A stretch of DNA of 64,000 nucleotides from Halisarca cf. caerulea (lineage: Eukaryota > Porifera > Demospongiae > Chondrillida > Halisarcidae), in contig CAUJGJ010000303.1 in the NCBI GenBank assembly GCA_963170055.1, positions 2,501 to 66,500 on the forward strand, in the 5' to 3' direction. Below, piece by piece: positions 45,230 through 58,500 of this stretch. The notes under the pieces are model-generated. The model saw only the letters and a list, made by a program, of their open reading frames with translations. It ran no database searches and was not told the DNA's origin. Made by a program: the position numbers and the translations under genes. How positions within the stretch are numbered: the stretch's first letter is position 1; each line of letters begins with the position of its first letter.

Positions 45230-46114
45230 TATATACTTTGTCAACAATTTTCCACCATCAATATCTAAATATTCACTGTGGTCAAACTTACAATTCTTCT
45301 TTGTTCCTGATATGTCCATCCAAATGTTTTTGACACAAAGTAAAAACACAAACTTGGGGACATGTCAAGAATGGAGCATGCTATCAAAATTGACGTCCAA
45401 GGTGAACCTCATGTGATCTACGTAACTCCCGCAAAATGACAGCTCTACACAATCGTTTAGATAACTGGGTTTTGGAAAGAATCTCAGTCACTTATTTGAA
45501 GAAGTCTGTCTCTTGTTGTCTGTCACAAGGATATCAAATGATATGATGACGTTGTCACAGGGTCACGTGTCCCACCTAATATTTGTCCCCCTACATGCAT
45601 TCCTAGGATAGGATTTACCCTGACTGGACACAATGTACTCGGACTGTGTGTCCCCCTAGGATGCATGTTCCTAAGAGACATTGTCCTTTTTAGGAACAGG
45701 TACGTGTCCCCTATATATACTATAGTCTAAAAGCAATTAAAACAATTTATGATGGAACAGTATATACATATAAATAAATCAATTTCGTGCAAAATGGCAG
45801 CTCTATATAAACAATCATTTAGACTAACAATAAGGAATAATAATAATTCATGATCATGATAACAGTATTTGATCGATATCTTTGTCATTAAAATGTGTAA
45901 TTTTCATTTTATAATAATAATAATAATAATAATAATATAATAATGAATGAACAAATGCAAGAATCAATCCCTGACAACAATTATAATGGCATATACATAA
46001 TATACAGCAGATAGACATGTCACTGTTACAAATAGATACCTCTGTACCTATGGGGTGCCGTTTGTAAAAATATTCAATAATGTGCTTCCATTTACAGAAT
46101 GTTGATATTTGTGT

Positions 46115-46425
46115 TCATCCATGGATATATAATATACATCCGTGGATATATAATATACATCCGTGACTATATAATATACATCCGTGGCTATATAATATAC
46201 ATCCGTGGATATATAATATACATCCGTGGATATATAATATACATCCGTGGATATATAATATACATCCGTGGATATATATTATATATCCATGGATGTATAA
46301 TATACATCCGTGGATATATAATATACATCCGTGGATATATAATATACATCCATGGATATATAATATACATCCATGGATATATATTATACATCCATGGATA
46401 TATATTATACATCCGTAGATATATG
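46115..46425. repeat. 21-bp minisatellite in the left TIR
   Basis: About 15 tandem copies of ATATATAATATACATCCGTG(G) with small variants (CCATGG). The apparent repetitive protein over it is an artefact. Confidence 0.95.
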
Positions 46426-46573
46426 TTTAATTTTGCATCATCACGTGATGTCATGTGATGGCGATTCACTCTGTCACATGGTGTCATGTGATCACTCATT
46501 GAGAACCATATTACCAAGCAGTAAATTGCAATATAGTGTAAAAATAGAATGAGCACATGGTCTGGACACCAAA

Positions 46574-47400
46574 ATGGCTGAAGAAGGGCAGAACAGAGAA
46601 GATCAAGAGTCCTGCACACGAAGACCCAAGTCAGATGTAAACCCAGACAAAGTGAAGTTCCTTATGTCAAAAGGCTTCTCCAAGACCAAAATCTCTTCTC
46701 TCCTTGGTATTAGTCGCCAAACTTTTTACAACCATTTGAAATTGTGGGATTCAGCCACATTCACCAAATACACTGCTATTACTGATGATGAGCTTGATGA
46801 TAAAGTGAGACAAATCAAATTATTACATCCTAATGATGGTGAAGTGATGATGGCAGGCCACTTGAAGTCATAGGGCACATTTGTGCCCAGGGCAAAATTG
46901 AGGGCCAGCATATACACAGAGTTGATCCAGAGGGAGTAGCTGAAGGAAGAATTGTGGCTGTTAAGAGGAGAGTCTATCATACTGATAGAGCTAATAGGGT
47001 ATGGCACATTGATGGCAACCACAAACTTATTAGATGGCGTTTTGTTGTGCACAGAGGAATTGACGGCTACTCGCGACTTATTACTTTCCTGAAATGTCAT
47101 ACAAATAATTAATCCAAGACGGTCCATTTCACTTTTATGCAGGGAGTAAATGAATTTAGTTAGCCCAAAAAGGTGAGAATGGATCATGGTGGTGAGAATA
47201 TCCTAGTTTGGCAGGCAATGTTGCAGGAACACGTGGCACAGATGATTGTGTTATTGCAGGTAGCTCAACCCACAATGAGCACATTGAGAGGCTGTGGAGA
47301 GATGTACATTTCCAAAGGTCACCAGAACCAAGCGATATACATCGCTCCACAGAGATTTTGGTCTTGGAGAAGCCTTTTGACATAAGGAACTTCACTTTGT
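46574..47400 (+). pseudogene. Broken rve-type (IS3EU-like) transposase
   Basis: The first frame (46574-46870) reads a helix-turn-helix region, NPDKVKFLMSKGFSKTKISS then LLGISRQTFYNHLK. The next frame (46850-47110) carries the integrase core [20 protein letters not shown] and [12 protein letters not shown]. After a gap, 47170-47215 has VRMDHGGENILVWQ, and a further frame (47225-47320) TDDCVIAGSSTHNEHIERLW. These match the D, D and E positions of the rve/IS3 DDE core (IDGN, MDHGGEN, NEHIERLW). At least two frameshifts or deletions and a stop break it. It would have catalysed cut-and-paste of the surrounding element. Confidence 0.75.
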
Positions 47401-47629
47401 CTGGGTTTACATCTGACTTGGGTCTTCTTGTTCAACACTCATGATCTTCTCTGTTCTGCCCTTCTTCAGCCATTTTGGTGTCCAGACCATGTGCTCATTC
47501 CATCTTTACACTATATTGCAATTTACTGCTTGGTAATATGGTTCTCAATGAGTGATCACATGACACCATGTGACAGTGTCAATCGTCATCACATGACATC
47601 ACGTGATGATGCAAAATTAAACATATATC

Positions 47630-48025
47630 TACGGATGTATAATATATATCCATGGATGTATAATATATATCCACGGATGTATATTATATATCCACGGATG
47701 TATATTATATATCCACGGATGTATATTATATATCCAAGGATGTATATTATATATCCACGGATGTATATTATATATCCACGGATGTATATTATATATCCAA
47801 GGATGTATGTTATATATCCACGGATGTATATTATATATCCACGGATGTATATTATATATCCACGGATGTATATTATATATCCACGGATGTGTATTATATA
47901 TCCACGGATGTATATTATATATCCACGGATGTGTATTATATATCCACGGATGTGTATTATATATCCACGGATGTATATTATATATCCACGGATGTGTATT
48001 ATATATCCACGGATGTGTATTATAT
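47630..48025. repeat. 21-bp minisatellite in the right TIR (part 1)
   Basis: About 19 tandem copies of CCACGGATGTATATTATATA(T), the inverse complement of the left-arm unit. It is interrupted at 48026 by an inserted element and resumes at 48797. Confidence 0.95.
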
Positions 48026-48796
48026 CACAGGGCATTTATTTCAGCCCACAGCTGCTTGGGATTTGGGGCGTGCACGCACCAAATTTATAAACAACGTCAC
48101 CCCTAACAGTAAACAACGTCACCACAAATTGTAAACTACGTCATACAAATGAGAACGTCACTGAAAGTGCCCCATTATAAGTAGATATCAATGTTAGTGA
48201 TGTCACAGCCCCGCATCACGATACGTCATCAAAATGGCCGTTTTTTAATAGGCAAAGAGAAATCAGCTTTTCCGGAGGAGAAAATGCCCTACAACTTTCC
48301 TGTTTGTCTAACTTTTCCATTTAATGTAGTCTTGGCTATAGGATTCTGCTTGTAGAATAATGCTATAATAAGGTAAGCGAAAGTAATTACCTTATTTGTT
48401 TCCATTTTTGCCGATTTCGGGGCACCAAAAAGTGCTTTTTTCCAAATAAAAGGTTTTAACAAGGCTATAATAGTAAACATCAAGCAAATTCATATAGTTC
48501 AGATATTTTGCCAGCGACTAAAGTAAATTTCGTGAAGCTACAGGGTCATCTTCTCCTCCGGAAATGGCAATTTCTGTCTTTTACCGAAAGTTTATGGCTC
48601 CTTTGTTGTTGCCTCAAACTTCTCTGTTTCGTACTTTTTCTTCTTCGGGTGTTCCTACAAATAACATTTGTTTAATTTTATAAACTGTAATGTATAAGTT
48701 TATCCGTATTGGAAGCATAATATGCTAAGAAAATTGGTCAAGTTTCGCGACGGCCATTTTACTGTTATATCCGAGGGCTGAAATAAATACCCTGTG
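48026..48796. mobile_element. Element inserted in the minisatellite (CACAGGGCATTTATTTCAG ends)
   Basis: Ends CACAGGGCATTTATTTCAGC and GCTGAAATAAATACCCTGTG are near-perfect TIRs. The 771-bp interior has AACGTCACC repeats on the left and a TTTCGCGACGGCCATTTTAC segment on the right, shared with the element around the pogo-like transposon (9100-12766). The target duplication is unreadable in the TA-rich minisatellite. No coding potential recognised. Confidence 0.75.
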
Positions 48797-48950
48797 TATA
48801 TATCCACGGATGTATATTATATATCCACGGATGTGTATTATATATCCACGGATGTATATTATATAGCCACGGATGTATATTTATATAGCCACGGATGTAT
48901 ATTATATATCCACGGATGTGTATTATATATCCACGGATGAACACAAATAT
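48797..48950. repeat. 21-bp minisatellite in the right TIR (part 2)
   Basis: About seven more copies of the CCACGGATGTATATTATATA unit between the inserted element and the terminal 60 bp of the IS3EU-like element. Confidence 0.9.
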
Positions 48951-49791
48951 CAACATTCTGTAAATGGAAGCACATTATTGAATATTTTTACAAACGGCAC
49001 CCCATATGTACCACATGTAGCAACTAGTCTTAAACCCAGACCCTCCCGCCGGCCGCCATTATATAGCCTCTAGGTAAAATAATATACACACACAGTTAGT
49101 AGATAGGCACTATATATATACTCCTTGCTGTCTACCTCAGCTTTGCATGGTAGATGTGGTAAAATCATGCACTGATGATTCCGGTTATAAACACTGAAGG
49201 AGATGACTTTACATGAACTGTATGTAGGTCCACTCTTTTGCAGATGTGAAGGCCTGAACTGCATGCATGCACAGTCGTGCATCCATTCTGTCATGGAAAC
49301 TGTCTCCAAAAGTTTGTCAGCATGCATGCAGGACTGATGTGGCAGTCTTTGAGCCATGCTCCCAATGTTATATGAGACGGCTGTTGCAGGACTGAAAAAT
49401 CAACAGGACGGAAGTACGTATGTAGGTATTTGTAGTTGATAATATAACATTAATGTTACTGTAACAATGCATGAATGCAATCATCTTAGTAGTACATTTA
49501 GATAAAGCTAGCTTTGATTTAGTCACCCTCAATTAAGCCACTAATGGAAGGGAAATTACATCATTATTGGACCAATTTAATGTGTTTTACATTAAGTAAA
49601 TTTGAAACAATGGTATGATACAAAAGAGTATACCTCGAACTCGAAGTGAAGGGAATGTCACTTCCCACAAAATGTATAATTTTGAGGTAAGTGAGGGGTG
49701 ACCTGACAAGGCAGAGAATTGAGGCATATTGTGACCTAGCTACAAAACAAGACATCAAACAAGGTACATGTAGTACATGACCTAACCCTAT

Positions 49792-49983
49792 AGGTCCCCA
49801 CTTAATCGCATACTGGTTAAAGGAATATTTTGGTTATAATGGAATGTAGTTTCCAATTACAAAATCATTTATAATTATGCATATTGTAGTACTCACTGCT
49901 TGCACAGCAGGAATGTATGCACTGGATAATTAAAGGAATACTTTTGCCAGTCCCAAGTGTATGTGATTAACAGGGGACCACTG
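49792..49983. mobile_element. TA-flanked MITE (AGGTCCCCACTTAATCGC / GGGGACCACTG)
   Basis: Imperfect TIRs: GGTCCCCACTTAATCGCA on the left and GTGATTAACAGGGGACCACT on the right. TA flanks the right end and likely the left. Repeated TTAAAGGAATA words lie inside. 49013-49791 has nothing I recognise. Confidence 0.6.
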
Positions 49984-50025
49984 TATAATGAATGTATGTG
50001 AAGGAAGAAAAGGATTATGGCTCAA

Positions 50026-50403
50026 TTAATTTGCGCAAACACTGATAGCTAGAGACAAGATATCACAATTCAATACAATACTGTAGCCAAACAGCACATA
50101 GTTATGGCATGGTGCGTTGTCATGTTGGAGAGTTGCGAACAGCAAAGATATAGTACTGTAGCTCCCAGCAACTTTGGCATCTCCATCCAGGTTGACCTGA
50201 GCTGTCAGGGGGAGCTTTGGGGTGGGGGAGGGGACATCACTGGTGAAATGTCCTAGGCATCCAATCTCAATTGTGAGGATCTTCACAGCATAGGCTTGGA
50301 TGTTTAAATTGGACGCTAATAGTTGGTACAATGGTTTGTTCTGCTTCCAGAGTTGAGTACTGGCCAAATTTGCAGCAAAGTTCCATGGCACAGTTAGCTC
50401 CAT
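50026..50403 (-). pseudogene. LINE endonuclease C-terminal fragment
   Basis: The 125-codon frame begins MELTVPWNFAANLAST and continues with a Tyr-containing Y..LLAS segment and ILTIEIGCLGH. These match the ELTVPFE and EIGSRG blocks near the end of RLE-LINE endonucleases. The remainder (50026-50200) is not conserved. Noncoding sequence with similar low-level conservation continues to about 50690. Confidence 0.45.
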
Positions 50404-50697
50404 GAGGGTGTATGACTGATTTAATTGTTGTCAAGCAGCACATGTTTGCAGCTGCATGGTTTGACTGTTGTTAAGGCCACCTCAGTAGGAACAGCGGATG
50501 TAGGGGATTCACAGGCTGGCCCTGTGATTGGGGATACCAGCAAAAACTTTAGACGAGGGGTTATGCTCTTTGCCAAAAATGTATATACAATTGGTCAATA
50601 CCAGCTGCAGGTCATGACACCAAGTATATTTACCATCCAAAAGGGCTGTGGGGCAGCAATTAATGAGATGGTGTGCAGTGCAAGATGGTGAGCTGTA

Positions 50698-51692
50698 CAG
50701 AGGGCACTTCTTGCTGACTGAATATCCCCATCTGGTCGAGGTGGTAGGGGAAGGTAGGCACTTGGTGCATGCTTACATGTACAAAGAACAATAGAGAGCT
50801 GACCAGCCAGCGCAGACCCATTCACTTCCTTGTCATACTCCAACTTCTGGCGATCTTGAGCATCTTGATGCTGTCATTAAATTTACAGTCTTGTATATGT
50901 AAGATCTCCTTCAAATCTTGCATCTTCCTAATATATAGTCATGCATCACATGTCTGAACAATATATGTCACGTCTAGCATGTGACAATGATTAGTGGCCA
51001 GTAGAAGCAATTAAACTAGGTATCTTTCATATTATGTCTATGTCTCAGTCAAAATGTGCACCTACAAGACAAGTATACTCCGTTATATATTATAGTATCT
51101 AAAGTCTATGCATTCCACATCGAATGGTGTATACATACCGAGGTGATTGCTGTGGCAGGATTGGAGAACGGTGCTTCTTGATTTTCTCAACTGATTCCAC
51201 CACAGTTCTCCATTAATTGTCTACTGGGTCTTCCTTCCTGGAGGACACCAGTGCAGGAAAATATGTTCTTTGTGAGTCATGGTCAGTTCAAGTCAATGCC
51301 TGGTTAGGCCAGACCAATGTTAATCACATGCAGGGAATGTCCCCGTATTGTGTAGATATGTACATGTATGTATATGCACATGTATGCAGTGCCAAAGTGT
51401 GGAAGCGTGGCACAGCACCACTCTTACATTTCCAGGTCAATTTTTAATTTGTTTTGTATTGAATGTTTGGTTGGTGACTAATTGACTGACACTTAACAGG
51501 TAACAATTTAGCGCCTTTTACATCGCATCTGGTCCTATGTATGTACATAGTACAGAAGTTGAAGTGAATGGGTCTGCGCTGGCTGGTCAGCTCTCTATTG
51601 TTCTTCATACATGTCAGCATGCATCAAGTGCCTACCTCCCTTACCATCTCGACTAGATTGGGATATTCAGTCAGCAAGAAGTGCCCTCTATA
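50698..51692. repeat. Inverted repeat pair, 130-bp arms
   Basis: The left arm at about 50698-50830 and right arm at about 51563-51692 share AGAGGGCACTTCTTGCTGAC, GGTAAGGGAGGTAGGCACTT-like and AGAGAGCTGACCAGCCAGCG blocks in opposite orientation. The 730-bp spacer has no coding sequence I recognise. Possibly the ends of a fold-back element or two opposite LINE fragments. Confidence 0.65.
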
Positions 51693-51884
51693 ATCAGACC
51701 TCACTTATCTGCACACATCCATTCTGGGTTAAATTACAGATAGCAAGCTGAACTGGATAAATGAGGAGCAGTAGTATAGGTTACATGGAGTAGTACTACT
51801 GTAGATTTGTTCCAATAGAATCGACTGTGGAAGGTGAGCTCTAGGAACTGGATATCTGAGGTGCAGATACGTGAGGTCTCACTG
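51693..51884. mobile_element. TA-flanked MITE (CAGACCTCACTTATCTGCAC ends)
   Basis: TIRs CAGACCTCACTTATCTGCAC and GTGCAGATACGTGAGGTCTC. The right end is followed by ACTG and TA; the left is preceded by TA. 192 bp, noncoding. It lies about 100 bp after the end of SERHL copy B. Confidence 0.75.
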
Positions 51885-51987
51885 TATAAAGAATGATTAT
51901 AAAAATAAATCATGAAATTAACCAATTATAAAATAAAATTAATGTGCATAGGCAAATGGACAATCTACTGGGATAAAAGAACCAGTC

Positions 51988-52471
51988 TTAAGTTTTGATG
52001 CTCCCAATAGCACTGCTGTACAAGCTGTGGTCCAGGAATGCTGACACATGCTCTGCTACCAGTTCAGGTTGATTCAGATGAACATGATGATTCCCTTCAA
52101 CATGCTGAATGGATATCTACGAGAGGAAAGATGTGTGAAAGGTTGCGCAACCAAGAATTACAGATTAATAGGAAAAAATATTTACCATTGGATTGGTGAT
52201 ACCAGAAATATATTTGCTGATCATGAGCTTCAAAGAGCTGTCATTAGCCCTGAGGAAAGAAACAGTCAACCAATCATGTGGTGCTGTCATGATAGGCATG
52301 CAACACTCAGACCATACACTATATGTACACTTTGGCAAAGGAATTGGTCACTACCTAGTCCAAACTGTACAGTACAATGCATACTGTGGTGTGCACCGCA
52401 GTATACATGGTACAGTACTGTACAGGATGGACAGACAGGATAAGGTATAGATAGCACTTGTCAACATGAAT

Positions 52472-52524
<53 letters not shown>

Positions 52525-55500
52525 ACACACACAATACACTGATACATGTAAAATACAGTATACCTTACGGCTACAAATGTCAGTGGGTACCAATTTTAGC
52601 GTTTTTCAATGGCTAATATTTAGCAGGTATAAATTTTAGTGATTTACTGTAATTGCAATTTTGCACTAAATCTGTTATTCGTGATTTTAGAAATGCAATA
52701 AAATTTGTGTTACCTTTACCAATGCTAGGTATACCCAATTCTTTTGTAAATCACCATTTCTAACCTATATACAGTACTATGCTATTGCAATACAGAGCTG
52801 CAGAAATGAAACACTGAGATCACAAAACCTGTAGATACGGTTAGAATCGATCTTATTGGCATACAGCTTGAAAAAAATTGTTATTGCATTTTGGGTGAAT
52901 TTAAATCGAAAATGATTAAAATGAATATATGCTACAATCCAATGATTTATGCAATATACGTACGTACATCGAAAGTAGTTTCTTTCATATTGTGCTATGT
53001 TGTAAATGTATTATTTCTTGTGCTTCTCTAAAAAATGTACAAAAATGTATAGTGAGTCAGTACATCAAAAGTCTAAAGACTTTCAATGTATTGGCTTACT
53101 GGTTGCTGTTCATTTTACTGACTTTGGGGGAGATATTTACTTCCATTCCAAGTGGCCATTTTCTCCTGTGCAGTGTACATCCATACATAATTAATTGTGC
53201 AATACAAAATATTAGCGGGTACATTTACTGGCAGGTATTATTGTTAGTGGGCACTTAAGGTAACGAATTTGAGTCTCCTAGCTAATCTTGCTAATGTTAG
53301 TATCCATTAATATTTGTAGCCTTAAGGTAACCACAACCATGAGAACTTAAAATGACTCAATCTACGTATGTACATGTACAATGAAGGTGCAGACACTACT
53401 GGACAAGCTCACTGATTGCCTTACATTAGTACAAGTGTTGGTTGTGATATATCTGAGATGAACTTGGCAATTGCTCCTCTGGTAAAAGGTAATATGGATC
53501 TCTGTAAATTGCAGATATAAAGAGGGATCACAAAACATGAGCAAGCAGATACATCTTTAGAGGAACACAAGAAATAACACATGTACATAGCACAATACGA
53601 AAGAAACTACTGAATACAATACATGTATCTGCCAATACTGTTCAATTCATTGACAAGAATGCCCATCTGTATCCAAATATACAGCAACTATAATACGTAC
53701 AATCAAAATACATACATAAGCTCCATACAGTGCACAATCGAGTCAACATGCTCTAATGACAGTTTACAACTTCTTGTTAAGAGTAAGAAGTAAAGAAACA
53801 ATGACTGCTGTCACTGAGATGGCACTTCAATCACTGAAACAATTCACAATCAACTTACAGATTTCAGTGCAATGTCTCTTGTAAATTCAAAACCTTCAGT
53901 GAACAAAGGAAAATACCCATCTTAAGTCAATGTACGTACGTACGTAGTACTGATATACACATATACGTACATATTACATACATTCATAGCATGGCTCTAC
54001 AGTCATAGAAAATTGCAGCTGAGCCCCTTCTGTACTATAATTATTTTTTTATACTGCAAAGCAAATAATTTGAGAAAAACCTGTGGAGGCTATCCATGCA
54101 CTAACCTCAAATCATTTGTGAATATAATTAGAAGAATACAATGTAAGTAGTGTCTACTTACAAGAACACAATGATTATCCCTCCTCCCTTCCCCCTCCCC
54201 CAAATAGATGCCTGAGTCAGGTATTAGTGTTGTTGACAGTAGACATAAATAGCAAAAGAAATGAGCACATTCTTCATTTACTTCCATCCTTGTTCTTCTT
54301 GGTACCTCTAACAGCCAATACTCTTGCAGAAGTTTCAGTCAGCTCAGTGTTGCCCTCCATTATGCTGCAAAGTCCAGGCAAAAGCAAACTATCAACACTT
54401 CCAATGATATGCTCACACACCATTACTAGTACTGTAGCCTCTGTGAAACCTCTAGCTCTATAATCCGACATTAGAGAGGTTTAGCATAGCGTTTAAACGC
54501 TACATAGTAAGCTGATAGGTACGTTTGAAAATTAGTACGTTTTTCGTTTTAGCAACATCGAATATTTTATACGTAACGTTATAGCGATACAGAAGGACAA
54601 ATATTTTTTGCAAGTTTTGGCACTTCTGAGGGAGATTCGGGCCATGAAGATGTACTTTTACTATCAGAAACGGAACTCTTGGCTGAACAGCAGCAGTTAG
54701 AGGAACAAAAAAGAGAGCATCACCACGAGGGTTATAATGTTGAGCAAGGACATACTAAGATACTTTGATACGTCGAAACTGTTACTAAGAACGCTCTAAT
54801 TTTCCGTGCGAAATGTAGTAAACTTATTACGTAACGTTTTACATAGTGCTAAACCTCTCTATTCTCTCTAATCCAACCATCTTATGAGTTACAGTCACCA
54901 TATTAATATAAGTATGCGAAGACTCACGATGTGATCCAACAATCTACTAATCTGATGCTACTTTCAAGCCTCATTGAGTGTTGGATTAGACAGGTTTCAC
55001 TGTAACACTGTACTATGTATGCATATGCTGTATATGGTATAAGCAGAGAACATCTCAGTGTCTAGCTGCAATTGCAGTTATGATTTACATGTCATACTAT
55101 GTACAGTGAATATTCATTCATCTGCCACAATTGGTTAGGGCTATATTTTGGCGGATTATAAATTTAGTGCTTATTGCAACATTGTCCACTATTCTCATGG
55201 CATTGTACATTCAAAACACCATACAATTATAGACAAAAAGTACACTCAAGGTGAAGTTTAGACGACAACAGTAAATCCAGTTAGACACTCAACATACTGG
55301 AAACCCTACAGTATACATACTCTATGTAATTTACAAGAGAGAAAAAACCGATAGTAAAGAAGTTGAGGCTGACTGTAGAACCCTTCGCAGCTATACCATC
55401 TTCGAAATTCACAGGTGGCGGATTATCTGTTACCAAAATTCATACTTAAGCACTATTCTGGTTGAAGAAAAGTATGGCAGATAGTGGATTTGTGGAATGG

Positions 55501-58500
55501 CAGACAATGTGTTTACTACTGATGATGCAGACTAGAACATTCTGGAGTTGTTTGTGACATGTGCTGATTTAGAACATTCTAGAACTGTTTACATGAGGCT
55601 GACATCAGTTGATACTTGCTAAACTCTCATTTAAACCCTGTTGATTTTGTTAAGGGCTGCTGTCTCCAAGCATTGCTAATGATTTGCTTTGCCAATGACA
55701 CTTTTGTGAGTGCAACTGGCGGATACAACAAGTGACATACATTTAAATTCGTTTAAAGAAATAATGGCAGATAAAGCGGTTGGGCAGATTAACTGGGGGC
55801 GGATTAATGGATATTCATTGTATACAATAATGAGGGAATACAGAAATGCAGTGGAAAATTGGTAACACAAAGTCAGTTAACAAAAATTATTGCTTAACCA
55901 GGACAATTCCAGTAAATAAACTGCTATCTACATACTTCAAACAAGAAACAAATTTCAGTGCACCGTGAGCAGAAGCAGATCCAGGGTGGTGCCTGGGGTG
56001 CCTAGGCACCACCCTAAGACACAAAACCAAGAGAGAAAGGGGAGCCATTAAAAACTGAGCTTTACACTGCACAGTAGTACAAGACATAGACAGAGGTAGA
56101 TACAGACAACTATTTAGACCATCTTTAATTACGTACATTTAAATTATCTTCATTAATATCCATAACATCCAGAGAAGCCCTAAAGCTACATCTAACCTTC
56201 TGCGTTCTTCTACTATACAATTTAAATGTTCTAAATTGAGAATTGTCAGCCATTTTATGACAGAGAACGATTGTGCAACTATGCCCTAATAATCAATGAA
56301 TAATTATTGAAGCTTTACAAGTGAAGTCACTTAAAGAAAACATGCACTGTCCAGGCACAACCCTATTACTTAGTCTGGATCTGCCTATGGTGAGATTCTT
56401 GCTAACCAGTTTCCACTGTATTGTGTAAATGTATGTTGTATCCTGATGTGTGGGCAAATTAATGTGGATCAAAGCAAACAGTGTACCTGTATGCAATGCA
56501 AGCACAGGTCACAGATATAAGCACAATTCCTAAGTGAAGTTAATATGCAGTGCAAGTGGGTAGAACAGACCGATGAACTCTCCAGGCTGCACATACCCTG
56601 GAAAAGGTGAACAATAAACTTATCCTGCTACTAGAATTCAAATTACGTAGTTACATTCTGTATAATTGTATACTGCAGCAAAAATGCCGTGCTGATTAAT
56701 ACAACAAATATTTAAAACAAAAGTTAAGAATAATTGTGTAAGGCCTGGTTTTACCACATATAGATAACATACGTAGCACGCCCCTTTGTAACCGAATACT
56801 CTGACATTGCAAGCTTTTCAGAAAGCCAAAAAGCCCAACAAATACTGTATGCATGCAAATGTTTATTGGGTGAACTTTTACAGTCTTTGTGGATTTGGAT
56901 CTATGTACGAAAATTTAGCTTAGGCTCTTGTGCACTGACCAAAAAGCCGTCAAAAGGGATTTTTTGTTTGTTGCAAAGCAATGCAGCGCCTTTGCTCTAT
57001 TCTACTGGCTTTTGTCAGCAAAAGAGTAAGCATACGTATATCCATAAAGACTAATAAAAGGTAGGAGGTGAACATGTGAAAATTTAGAAAATTCCTCAGC
57101 TGTGAAAGTTTCATCCCACAGATAATTGAGGGCACACAGTAGGAACTGAGCTACCATTGTAATCAGCAGATCATACCAATACAGAACCTTGAGCGTATAA
57201 TGTACTACTTGAGGGTAGAAATGCACTGCATGTGGAGTACAGTACGGATTATAAAGAAGGTAACGGTAAACGATAAATGACAATGGTTATCTGCTAACGT
57301 ACGTACCCCAAAAACAGCTAAATGCGATCTGTTAACTGTTAACCATTAACCGTGAACTAGAAAGAAAAATGTCGAGCTATGTACATGTTACGTAGGATTG
57401 CATACGACGTGTGTCTATGGTTTTAGCGAAAAGAATTATCCAACTTTGTTCAACGCAAAAGAATATTTCATTCTTGAGTGGCGAATTGACATCCAATTTC
57501 ATGATCCCTGCCTTTGAAATGTGACTTTTAATTGAATTCTCCTCAGGCATTTTCTGCTCTTTTAATCTTCTATAATCTTTCCCATAACTGTCATATCTCG
57601 CAGACTCGGTATCAAAATATTCAACAGAAATAAGGCAGATAACCGTTACCAGTTAACCATTAACTAAATAATGGTGCAAATCCTGGATAAGCGTTAAACG
57701 GTAAAAGTTATTTTCGTTACCTTTTTATGATCAATACTGTACAATGTGCTACATACAGTATGTACATGATAACTACACACAACTCACCGCTGTACAATTT
57801 CTTCTTCACTCTTGTATACTCTATTAGACTTGGCTTCTCCATCAAATAAACCAGTCAGAACTTTGTGAATTACACTTGGGATTTCATCCTGAACAGGACA
57901 TTAGTATAATATTATTACGTATAGCAAAATGTCACAGCAGCACTTACAATACGCCTTTACAACTGTTACTGACGTCAAGTATTCCCAAAAATGTGATACA
58001 ACACAAACTTGCAATACTTTAATTACACTTAAACAATACAGGCTGGATACACTTCAATTTCACAGGGTTAGTTAAAATGGTAACTGATGCTATATGCATA
58101 CATACAAGCAAACTTGGATGCAAGAGAAATGTGGTTGCATTGTCCACACTACCTCATTCCTTGAAAATGGTACGAGTCCTTCAATCATTACCATTCTCTC
58201 CACATGTTCAGGCATCACACTCCCATACTACGGAGTACACAAATACACGAGTGAGAGGATGCATGCATCATACACATGTGAACATCACAGTACAGATTAA
58301 GAATGGCAATAGAATGACAAGCATCATAAATTTTAAGAGATACTAATTGTATCCGCTCAAACAGAAATCAAATAACTCCCAAGTACATACGTATTTGTCA
58401 CAGGTGCTACATACGTACCTATTTCTGCTGTATATGTACAATCCACACATAATATGTGTCGTAGCGGTACGTATGTGAAACATTTTGTATCATTCCTAAA

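Larger units (their letters stand above)
46049..49006. mobile_element. IS3EU-like DNA transposon with long TIRs containing minisatellites
   Basis: Ends TATGGGGTGCCG and inverse CGGCACCCCATA, flanked by TGTACC on both sides (46043-46048 and 49007-49012). TAY termini and a 6-bp duplication are features reported for IS3EU elements. The inverted repeats are very long. The left arm 46049 to about 46695 and right arm from about 47360 to 49006 both carry the terminal 75 bp, a 21-bp ATATATAATATACATCCGTGG minisatellite and the start of the transposase gene. The right arm also contains a later insertion (48026-48796). A degenerate rve-type transposase lies between the arms. Confidence 0.75.

Noticed and set aside
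46099..48134. Open frames with YIIYIRG or MYIIYPR repeats on both strands
   Set aside because: The unit is a 21-bp minisatellite, a multiple of three, which keeps many frames open by chance.
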